The position numbers and the translations under genes are program-made. A DNA stretch of 64,000 bases from an uncultured Bacteroidaceae bacterium (GTDB lineage: Bacteria; Bacteroidota; Bacteroidia; Bacteroidales; Bacteroidaceae). Of the stretch, positions 25,672-33,149 are shown in pieces; position 1 is the first letter of the stretch; each line of letters opens with the position of its first letter. The notes beneath the pieces were generated by a model. It saw only the letters and a list, made by a program, of their open reading frames with translations, did not search any database and was not told the DNA's origin. The DNA lies in assembly GCA_905235575.1 (NCBI GenBank), contig CAJOLZ010000003.1:19860-83859 (forward strand), written 5' to 3'.

Positions 25672-28104
25672 TTATTGTTTATCATTCTCTATTTCGGCCA
25701 GTAACGAGAGGAATTTGCCAGCCGGTGTCAGCCACACTTCCTTGTAGCATGCATTGTTCGTCTTCGGCCAGTAGGGTATATCGTCGTCGCCCTCCGACCG
25801 TATTCCTACCGGTATCTCGCCCACAATCTCACCCGACGAGAAACTGTCCATCGAAGGGTATCGATGTCCCTCTCCATAGATGAGCGATTGACAGAAGGGG
25901 TTCTTGCCCACCGTCCAGTAGAGTTGCTCACGCCCCATTTGCAGCAGTTCATCGTCGTCCAAGAAGCGGCCGCAGACTGCAGCGGCTTTTCCCGTGGAGA
26001 GGATGATGGCCTCGTTTCCGTTGAAGATGCCAAACCATACTGGGAAACGACGCACGAAACGGCCGTCAGCCAAAGCCACACCTCGACGAATCTGACGCTC
26101 GAAACGCATCGGCGCATCCTGCGGAGCAAACAGATGAAGCGCATAGAAGCCAGCCGAATCGAGATATTCCTCCGGCTGATATACGCCTGAGGGAGCCATC
26201 CCATAAGGCGCGGTATATGGCAAAAGTTGCTTCAGATAGCCTCCATAGAGAGCCACAGCCTGACGCCACTCGGCACAGTCGGGATGAGCAGGTTGCGTCT
26301 GACACAATGCCACGAGCGACTGCATGAAAAGTTGTTCGCGAGACTGATGAATGTAGTGAACAATGGAGCGACGTGTGGTATCGCGATAGAAGTATCCGTT
26401 CATATCGCTTTCGCGCTCCTGACACTTCAAAGTATAGCGGATAAACTCAGCCGCGTCGTGGGCATAACGCACTTCGCCCGTCAGACGGAACATCTGCGAA
26501 GCAGCCCAACTCATGGTTGCATGGTACTGGGCTGGCGAAGTGTTATAGGTGTGCTCCATGACGTGAGGGAAAACGTCGTATCCATCGCGGCGGAACTTGT
26601 CGACGGCAAAGGCATAGTCCACCAAAGCAGCCTGCTGCAGACTGTCACGGAAGGGACTCTGAGGCATAACCTGAGCAGCATAAGCCTCATAGGCAGCATA
26701 AAGGAAATTGTCATAAGCAACATTCTGCTTGCGCACGGTGTGGATATCATCATCGGTGCCCTCGATACCGTCGGTCCAATGCAACAAACCCATGCTGCTG
26801 GCATGATATCCGTCACCCAAACGACAGTTCAGCACAAAGCGCAAGCCCCATTCTGCCTCCTCCAACAAACGTCCGGCCAGCGTTGGATGTGAGTCTTTCC
26901 GACTCTCATAAGCCTCGAGCAGTGCATAAGCCACGTCGGCCGATTGAAGCGTTTGCTGCGAGAGGTCGCCAGCATCATGCCAACCACCGCCATAAGACAC
27001 TTTCGTTCCTTCGAAATGACAGAACAGATCCGTGTGACAAGGGCCATGAATACCCTCCACAGCATAGCCGCATCGCTGGCAGAAAATATAATTCAGCAAA
27101 CGCCACTGAGCATCGATGAAAACATCATCAGCTATGCTAAAAGGCTCCGTGCGACTGTCGCCAACACTGAGAACATACCGACCAGCCTTGTGAAACGAGG
27201 AGAAATCTATCTCACCGAAATGGCCGATACTGGTTGCGACAGGCCTTACACGCCCTTCAAAGACAGTCTTTCCAGTCTCTGCCTCCAGTAAGGCAAATTT
27301 TCGTTCGGTGTCGTCTACAACAATCGCTGTCTTTGAGCCTTGCGTCAGATAGCCTGACATGGAATACACAATACGCCCTTGCTCGGGTTCCCATCCCAGT
27401 TCACGGTCAGTTCGTTCCACCTTTTCCATGCGAATGTTGCGCACAAGATAGATAAAGCTGTCACACGTCGCCAAGTTCCGCCCTTTTAGGTCCGTATAAA
27501 AACTCAGGCTTCTCACCTCATCGCGCTTCAAGCCGTCTATCTCAAACACGACCTTGTTCCACCGATTGTTTGAGAGGTTTATGAGATGTGCCCCGAGCGA
27601 ACCCCACGAAGAGTTCTGTAACTGAAGGTTAAGATTCATAATTGCCGTGCCCTCGCACTGGGGAAATACTTCCATCGTCAGACGATTGAAATCCTCCATA
27701 TTGCGTCCATGCAGATTGAACGAGCATCTGGCCGCACCGTATGTGGCATAGTCAGGGTCGTCGGGAGAGCCCTTGGCCCGGCGGCCTGTGGAGACTGGCA
27801 GGCTCATTCGCAACGTGCTGTCGGCAACATAAGAGAGCGTGGCTAATCCACCTCCATTCCAGTCGGTCAACGCAGGCACAATGGGCAATTGTTCGCTGTG
27901 CAATACCGGTTTCTGTAATTGGTATGTCTCGAGCGAACGTGTACCATTGAGCGGCAATGGGCGATGCAGGATATCCGAAGCCTGCAACTGAGCGTTGAGC
28001 AACGTGTCGGAGCTCAGATTGACATCCGATGCAACTCTATGTGCCGTACTGCCACAGGCACAAAACACCTCGGCACAGAGAATTATGAAAAATGGGCGAC
28101 ACAT
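25672..28104 (-). CDS. GH9 glycoside hydrolase lipoprotein with N-terminal Ig-like (CelD_N) domain
   Basis: An 810-residue lipoprotein (signal sequence with lipobox FCAC). After an N-terminal domain (~residues 40-230) comes a CelD_N-type beta-sandwich ending YVLSVGDSRTEPFSI, then an alpha/alpha6-barrel GH9 domain. The catalytic Asp pair is in GGWHDAGD, and the general acid Glu is expected in the C-terminal segment NNACYKEVWLTP. GH9 is mostly endoglucanase, but exo-glucosaminidases acting on chitosan oligosaccharides also exist; the surrounding chitinase and GlcNAc genes favour the latter. Its ATG overlaps the GH18 stop (TAATG). Confidence 0.87.
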   Translation of the reverse strand: MCRPFFIILCAEVFCACGSTAHRVASDVNLSSDTLLNAQLQASDILHRPLPLNGTRSLETYQLQKPVLHSEQLPIVPALTDWNGGGLATLSYVADSTLRMSLPVSTGRRAKGSPDDPDYATYGAARCSFNLHGRNMEDFNRLTMEVFPQCEGTAIMNLNLQLQNSSWGSLGAHLINLSNNRWNKVVFEIDGLKRDEVRSLSFYTDLKGRNLATCDSFIYLVRNIRMEKVERTDRELGWEPEQGRIVYSMSGYLTQGSKTAIVVDDTERKFALLEAETGKTVFEGRVRPVATSIGHFGEIDFSSFHKAGRYVLSVGDSRTEPFSIADDVFIDAQWRLLNYIFCQRCGYAVEGIHGPCHTDLFCHFEGTKVSYGGGWHDAGDLSQQTLQSADVAYALLEAYESRKDSHPTLAGRLLEEAEWGLRFVLNCRLGDGYHASSMGLLHWTDGIEGTDDDIHTVRKQNVAYDNFLYAAYEAYAAQVMPQSPFRDSLQQAALVDYAFAVDKFRRDGYDVFPHVMEHTYNTSPAQYHATMSWAASQMFRLTGEVRYAHDAAEFIRYTLKCQERESDMNGYFYRDTTRRSIVHYIHQSREQLFMQSLVALCQTQPAHPDCAEWRQAVALYGGYLKQLLPYTAPYGMAPSGVYQPEEYLDSAGFYALHLFAPQDAPMRFERQIRRGVALADGRFVRRFPVWFGIFNGNEAIILSTGKAAAVCGRFLDDDELLQMGREQLYWTVGKNPFCQSLIYGEGHRYPSMDSFSSGEIVGEIPVGIRSEGDDDIPYWPKTNNACYKEVWLTPAGKFLSLLAEIENDKQ

Positions 28105-29831
28105 TATTCCCCGTCCTTCAATGTCCAGTGGATTGAATTCTCAAGCAGCTTCACAAAAGAAGAGTTGTCAAACAGCGATTTGCTGTGCCCAAATTGAAAG
28201 TAGACATTACGTGCTGGCTTCTCGGGATTTATCCACACTACGGGGTGGTCGCCCATTTTTATGTTAGTCTCTGTCGTATAGCTTGCCTCGTCAACATGCG
28301 CCAAAACATGAACGTTTGGACGCGGATTCTCTTCGTATATATACCATTCATCGCCACCGATAACGAACGTGCCGGGAACATCCTTCATTACCGGATGCAC
28401 GCGGTCTTCCACTTGCACCGTACCGTCGCTTGTTTCAGCAATATAGTTCTTATAACGAATCTTGCCCATAAAGTCGGAGAACCAGCCCCACATGGAATAT
28501 CCATCGAAATCGCCGAGCAGCGAAGCATGATGGAAGCCGATGTAACCTCCTGTTCCACGGTCGATATAGTTCTGCAAATCTTTCTGAGCAGCCTCACTCC
28601 ACGCATAGGGCGGATAGTTCAACTGGAGAATAAGATGATAGGTGGCTATCTCGTCAGACTTAATGTCCTTGGCCGAGTTAAGCACTGTCAGTTCCATATT
28701 GAAACGCTCCTTGTTGTCCTCCAACCATTGCAGACCAGCGGCTGTGAAGCCCTCATGCAGTCCACCACGCTCGGCCAAAACCAAAACGCGACGTGGTGGT
28801 ATGGTGCCTCTTTTATTCTGAATCAAGCTCTGATAGAGTGTGCGGCGCTCGTCACCCTGCGCATTGTCACTGGCATAGTCCCAGTACATTCCACCACGCA
28901 AATTGTTGTCCAGAATGTATTGACACTTCTCTGCCAACGAACGTGCATCTTCATAAGCCCATATAAGTTCGCCATTGGCATTAGTGATGTAGGGGAACTT
29001 TCCCTCGTCGTCCCATCGCAAGTCATAACCTTGAGGAAGACGCCCCGTGCGATGATACTCTCGCAATCCTTCATCATCACGCTTACCCTTTCCATAGAAA
29101 GGCACACCCATCACCAATTTCTCGCGCGGCACACCAGCTTTCAAGTGAGCCTCCACAGCCTGAGATGACGTGCAATAACCAGCATGGGGAGAGGGGAAAA
29201 GTGCTGCATGGTGTTTCGGAGCATTGCCCATGTCGTAAGCCATCACATTCACGAGGTCCATATACTGGATACAGGATTTAAAATCGATGTACTTAGCATT
29301 GCATACCGTTGCCGCCGTTACCAGTTTCTGTTTGCCTAAGACTTTGCGAAGGTCACGCATCAGAAGGGTGAAGTTCTCCGTATCCTGCGGCGATGAGGAT
29401 ATGTTCGCAGAACTCTGTGTAGGATACTCCCAATCGATATCGATACCATCCAATCCAAACTCATCCACTACTCGCTTGCAGTCCTTGGCAAAGGCCATGC
29501 GGTTCACATCGGACGCAGCCATCTCACTGAAACGTCCGCTTCCCCAACCTCCGACGGAAAGCACCACCTTCAAGGCTGGGTTCTGTTGCTTCAAGCCAAC
29601 TATCATGCGCAGACGGTTCGGATTGTCGATGTTCACACCGTTAAATGTTTCGTTCACAGATCCGAAAGCATAGTTGATATGTGTCATCGTCATGGGGTCG
29701 GGCACTTCACGCGTCCATGATGTCACATAGGCAACAATAACTGTGTTATCCACTGTTTTCTTCTTCCCTACTGCCGTTGCAGACAGCAATACAGCAGCCA
29801 CGAAGGCCAACACTTTCATGCTTGTTCTCAT
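28104..29831 (-). CDS. GH18 chitinase fused to a C-terminal ThuA-like domain
   Basis: A 575-residue exported protein. Residues ~30-340 are a GH18 barrel with LSVGGWGSGRF and the catalytic motif DGIDIDWEYP (Asp128, Asp131, Asp133, acid Glu135), plus MAYDM, as in chitinases and endo-GlcNAc-ases that use substrate-assisted hydrolysis of N-acetylglucosaminides. From residue 347 (RRVLVLAERGGLHEGF) to the end it is a ThuA-like domain with GGYIGFHHAS, HPVMKDVP and HPVVWINPE. The domain matches the stand-alone ThuA protein encoded two genes downstream. The signal peptide fits either of two nearby Met starts (29831 or 29819). Confidence 0.9.
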   Translation of the reverse strand: MRTSMKVLAFVAAVLLSATAVGKKKTVDNTVIVAYVTSWTREVPDPMTMTHINYAFGSVNETFNGVNIDNPNRLRMIVGLKQQNPALKVVLSVGGWGSGRFSEMAASDVNRMAFAKDCKRVVDEFGLDGIDIDWEYPTQSSANISSSPQDTENFTLLMRDLRKVLGKQKLVTAATVCNAKYIDFKSCIQYMDLVNVMAYDMGNAPKHHAALFPSPHAGYCTSSQAVEAHLKAGVPREKLVMGVPFYGKGKRDDEGLREYHRTGRLPQGYDLRWDDEGKFPYITNANGELIWAYEDARSLAEKCQYILDNNLRGGMYWDYASDNAQGDERRTLYQSLIQNKRGTIPPRRVLVLAERGGLHEGFTAAGLQWLEDNKERFNMELTVLNSAKDIKSDEIATYHLILQLNYPPYAWSEAAQKDLQNYIDRGTGGYIGFHHASLLGDFDGYSMWGWFSDFMGKIRYKNYIAETSDGTVQVEDRVHPVMKDVPGTFVIGGDEWYIYEENPRPNVHVLAHVDEASYTTETNIKMGDHPVVWINPEKPARNVYFQFGHSKSLFDNSSFVKLLENSIHWTLKDGE

Positions 29832-29867
29832 ATCCTGAATCTTTAATTATTATATTTCACTCCCGTT

Positions 29868-30818
29868 CTAACTTTGTCTTTTCATTCCGTCCATAGCAAC
29901 TGCACCGGCACCAAGAAGGCTGATGAGATGCGGATCGAGTTTCGTGAGCACAACGCCACCGGTGACAAAGCGCACAGTGACAGTTTGAAGTTTCTCGCGG
30001 ATTCGCTCCAGAAGGTAACCGTCGGCCACCATTTCTCCTCCAAGAATGACAGTGTCTGGGTCAGAGACACGCACAAGATCCATGATGAGGTTTGCCATTG
30101 CTTCGGCAGCATTATCTACAAGTTTCTTGCACAGCGGGTCATCCTGCTGACAGAGACGGAAGACATCGGGTACATGAATGCGACCGCGCTGAGGTATTTC
30201 GAGTTTCGTGTCGTAGTATTTACATAGGAATCGAGCCTGACGGTCAAGTCCTACACTCGAAGCGATGGTCTCCACACAATCCATGCGTCCGCAAGGACAG
30301 CGCAGTCCCACCTGCACTCCCACTCGCAGGTGTCCAACCTCGCCAGCGTTGAAATGACTGCCACGTACCTGTCTGCCACCTATCACCAGACTGGCTGCAA
30401 TGCCCGTGCCTACATAGATATAGATGAAGTCCTGTGTCTGCTGTCCCAAGCCCCATCTGATGACAGCACGTGTAGCGCTTTTCACATCATTGTCGATAAA
30501 GCAGGGGATACCTGTCCACTCACTCAGTTCGGCAGCCAGGTTGATGGGATGTGTGCGTTGAGGGTCAATCTGGTACCAGATGCCCTCGTCTGCATTCACA
30601 CGACCTATGAGCCCCAGTCCGATGGCCTCGGGACATTCGTTGCCCCACTCAGGTCCACCGCGAAAGTCTTCAAGGGTCGATTTAATTATCTCGAAGGCCG
30701 ACTCCTGATTGAAGAAATCCAGCCGATAGTCTTTTTTCCTGAGGATGGTACCTTCATCGGTGATTTCGCCTATCATCAGCTGATAACCACTCAGATTGAT
30801 GCCTAAATATGTTTTCAT
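29868..30818 (-). CDS. ROK-family protein with degenerate ATP-binding motif
   Basis: A 316-residue close relative of the other ROK protein in this operon. The ROK signature GEVGHLRV, the zinc site CPCGRMDCVE and the sugar-binding/catalytic FIDNDVKSATRA are kept. The phosphate-1 motif is not: DLGGTK in its paralogue is replaced by NLSGYQ at residues 8-13. It may bind sugar without efficient phosphorylation and could act as a sensor or regulator. It has no DNA-binding domain of its own, but the response-regulator gene lies 15 bases upstream. It could also be a kinase with relaxed nucleotide binding. Confidence 0.82.
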   Translation of the reverse strand: MKTYLGINLSGYQLMIGEITDEGTILRKKDYRLDFFNQESAFEIIKSTLEDFRGGPEWGNECPEAIGLGLIGRVNADEGIWYQIDPQRTHPINLAAELSEWTGIPCFIDNDVKSATRAVIRWGLGQQTQDFIYIYVGTGIAASLVIGGRQVRGSHFNAGEVGHLRVGVQVGLRCPCGRMDCVETIASSVGLDRQARFLCKYYDTKLEIPQRGRIHVPDVFRLCQQDDPLCKKLVDNAAEAMANLIMDLVRVSDPDTVILGGEMVADGYLLERIREKLQTVTVRFVTGGVVLTKLDPHLISLLGAGAVAMDGMKRQS

Positions 30819-30833
30819 GTATTCAGATGCTTT

Positions 30834-31814
30834 TTATAGTATGTCACTGATTCTGCTAGGGCTGACGCCGAATTCCTTCTTGAAGCAAGTGCTGAAGTAT
30901 TTGGGGTCGGAGAAACCTACCTTTGCTGATACTTCGGCTATGGGATAGGGACGCCGCGAGAGCATTTCCTTGGCGCGAGAGAGACGCAGTATGCGGATGA
31001 TGTCGTTGGGACCTTTACCTGTGAGTGTCTTTATCTTGTTATAGACAGATGAGCGGCTCATGGCCAGTTCGTAGCAAAGGTCGCTGATGGCAAAGTCAGA
31101 GTTGGAGAGCTGGCTTTCGATGATTCGGAACACCTTTCCCATGAAGTCCTTGTCAAGCTGCGTCTTGTATTCCAATCGTTCGGGCCGTCCGTTCATGGCC
31201 ACGACCTCTTCTCGCAAGTGCTGACGTCGGCGCAGGATGCTATGGATGCGGGTGCGCAGAATATCTGTATCGAAAGGTTTTGTGATATAATCATCGGCTC
31301 CAGCCTCGAGTCCATAGATGATATTCTCACGCTCCGATAGAGCTGACAGAAGTATGAAGGCTATGTGGCTGGTCTCTACCGAGTCGTGCAGTTTGCGACA
31401 GAGTTCATCACCAGGTATGACGGACAGGAGAACGTCGGAAATCACAATGTCAGGATTCAGACTGACAGCCATCTCCCATGCCTCGCCACCAGTGGAAGCT
31501 TCCACCACGTCGAACTCATCGGCAAGTTGCTTGCAGAGATAGGCGCGCTGGTCGGCATCCTCATCGACAACAAGGATGAGATTGCGGTCGGAGCGCGCAA
31601 ACGTGGGACGACCGTCGCTGGTCAATACCGAGGGCGAAGGGCGTACCGAAGTGGAGGGTACGGGCTCATCGGGCTCACTCTTTATGCCCAGCATCTCGTC
31701 TATCTCGTGAGCTATCCAGAAGAGTTCCAGACGCACGCTCTCCGATTCTTTCCGCGCCAACAACTCGGCCAGACGGATTTTGATGAGCGATATTTTCTGT
31801 TCCAAATGTTCCAT
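30834..31814 (-). CDS. Response regulator with AraC-type DNA-binding domain (orphan, HTCS-like)
   Basis: A 326-residue protein. Residues 1-60 are helical, followed by a Pro/Ser linker; ~78-190 form a receiver domain with LVVDEDAD, phospho-acceptor Asp in DIVISDVLLS, and Lys in ITKPFD; ~220-326 are an AraC helix-turn-helix pair ending FSDPKYFSTCFKKEFGVSP. This is the C-terminal arrangement of Bacteroidetes hybrid two-component systems without the sensor and kinase parts. No histidine kinase lies nearby. It is probably the local regulator of the chitin/GlcNAc operon, and lies between NagX and the degenerate ROK. Confidence 0.88.
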   Translation of the reverse strand: MEHLEQKISLIKIRLAELLARKESESVRLELFWIAHEIDEMLGIKSEPDEPVPSTSVRPSPSVLTSDGRPTFARSDRNLILVVDEDADQRAYLCKQLADEFDVVEASTGGEAWEMAVSLNPDIVISDVLLSVIPGDELCRKLHDSVETSHIAFILLSALSERENIIYGLEAGADDYITKPFDTDILRTRIHSILRRRQHLREEVVAMNGRPERLEYKTQLDKDFMGKVFRIIESQLSNSDFAISDLCYELAMSRSSVYNKIKTLTGKGPNDIIRILRLSRAKEMLSRRPYPIAEVSAKVGFSDPKYFSTCFKKEFGVSPSRISDIL

Positions 31815-31828
31815 AGTATGGAGAGAAC

Positions 31829-33025
31829 TTAGATCTTAACTTTCATATTTATACGTAACATGAGCCGCACCACCTGAACAACCAGCAAGGCATAACCCAG
31901 CGATAGCAACAGACCGACAATGCCTTGATACCAGCTCCACGGGAAGTGGAAGCCCAAGATACCGCGCAACGGATACCACACGTAGGGCACCAGATAGCAC
32001 GTCAGCGTTGCAGTTCCAGCTGGAGCGATGAAAGCAAACCAGTTCGCTTTTCCACGTACATCCGTCAACCAATGGAGGGCTGCCAGCATGGGGAAGAAGA
32101 TGGCCAGCGAGAAGAAAGCCCACGTAGGAGTGGCCTGTATCTTAGAGATTATCCAGAAGCGGTGGCATACAAAACCCAGAGCGAGACTCACAAGACCCAC
32201 TGCCACAAAGAGCGTAATCAGACGACGATGCCGGCCGTTGGCTGTATAGTGCTGCAACAACATAGATGCAGCCATGCCTGACAGGCCCAATGCATGCCCC
32301 GTCCACCCTCCGGGAACAAAGGGGAGCACGACGATGTGGCTGAACCATTCATGGGGAATGAGTGACGAGTTGCTCACGACACACAGCAACAGACCCACGG
32401 CCCATGCAATCAGGACACCGGGCAACGTGCGCCGAGCCAACAGGTAAGCCAAAGCACAAACCAGATAAGTCCAGCCTATCAGACCCAGAATACCCCACCA
32501 TCCGATGGCGAACGAAGGGCCGTGGACATCGCAATAGACAATGAGTCCGACCAACACAAGCGCGCCCAGCCATTGCAAGATGCACACACACTTCCTATTC
32601 CAAGCACGCGGATAGTCTAACCATACCAAGAAGATGCCGCCCACCATCAGGAGCGAATAGGTGAGATATGAGATGCCACCCACGCCACGCTCGCAGTTGA
32701 GTGTAAACAGCCCCATGGCCAGCAGGGCAAACGTACGTCGCAGGATGTGGCCAAGTACTTGAAACTGGGAATCGCCGCGGCGCAGACGACCATCGATGGC
32801 CAACGGAACAGACAGACCTACACAAAAGAGAAAAGCTGGGAATATCACATCGGAAAATCCCAGCATATCCTCATTGTATGCAGCGTGAAACATCCAGTGG
32901 GGCACCTCCTTCAGTCCGGGAATGTCGTTCACAAAGAGCATAAGTGTCATTGTGAGGGCGCGCATCACGTCGATGGAGGCCACACGGAGGTTCTGGTTCG
33001 CAGTTTTTTCGGTCATCGTTCGCAT
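31829..33025 (-). CDS. nagX: NagX-like membrane protein (DUF5009 / heparan-alpha-glucosaminide acetyltransferase-like)
   Basis: A 398-residue polytopic protein with about eleven membrane helices. The N-terminus RVASIDVMRALTMTLMLFVN is the family hallmark (R..SiDv.RGl.m), with the PAFLFCVGLSVP helix following. NagX proteins occur in GlcNAc clusters of many Gram-negatives and are distant relatives of the lysosomal glucosamine acetyltransferase; a role in (acetyl)glucosamine transport or acetylation is presumed. It is the first gene of the operon, ~20-30 bases after a TATCTTTGC box. Initiation could also be at Met4. Confidence 0.83.
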   Translation of the reverse strand: MRTMTEKTANQNLRVASIDVMRALTMTLMLFVNDIPGLKEVPHWMFHAAYNEDMLGFSDVIFPAFLFCVGLSVPLAIDGRLRRGDSQFQVLGHILRRTFALLAMGLFTLNCERGVGGISYLTYSLLMVGGIFLVWLDYPRAWNRKCVCILQWLGALVLVGLIVYCDVHGPSFAIGWWGILGLIGWTYLVCALAYLLARRTLPGVLIAWAVGLLLCVVSNSSLIPHEWFSHIVVLPFVPGGWTGHALGLSGMAASMLLQHYTANGRHRRLITLFVAVGLVSLALGFVCHRFWIISKIQATPTWAFFSLAIFFPMLAALHWLTDVRGKANWFAFIAPAGTATLTCYLVPYVWYPLRGILGFHFPWSWYQGIVGLLLSLGYALLVVQVVRLMLRINMKVKI

Positions 33026-33044
33026 CGTTTTTGCAATTTCCTCC

Positions 33045-33053
33045 GCAAAGATA
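33045..33053 (-). promoter_or_regulatory. -7 box of the chitin/GlcNAc operon promoter
   Basis: TATCTTTGC on the minus strand, 20 bases before the nagX ATG. No convincing TTG lies upstream, as is usual for a promoter that needs an activator. Confidence 0.6.
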
Positions 33054-33149
33054 CGACAGCGAACAGATTCTTAGGGTGTAAGATTCGCTTTTTCTTGTTG
33101 AATTATTGTCAAAAGGCTTCTTTACGCCCTTTCTACACCCTGTTTCGGT

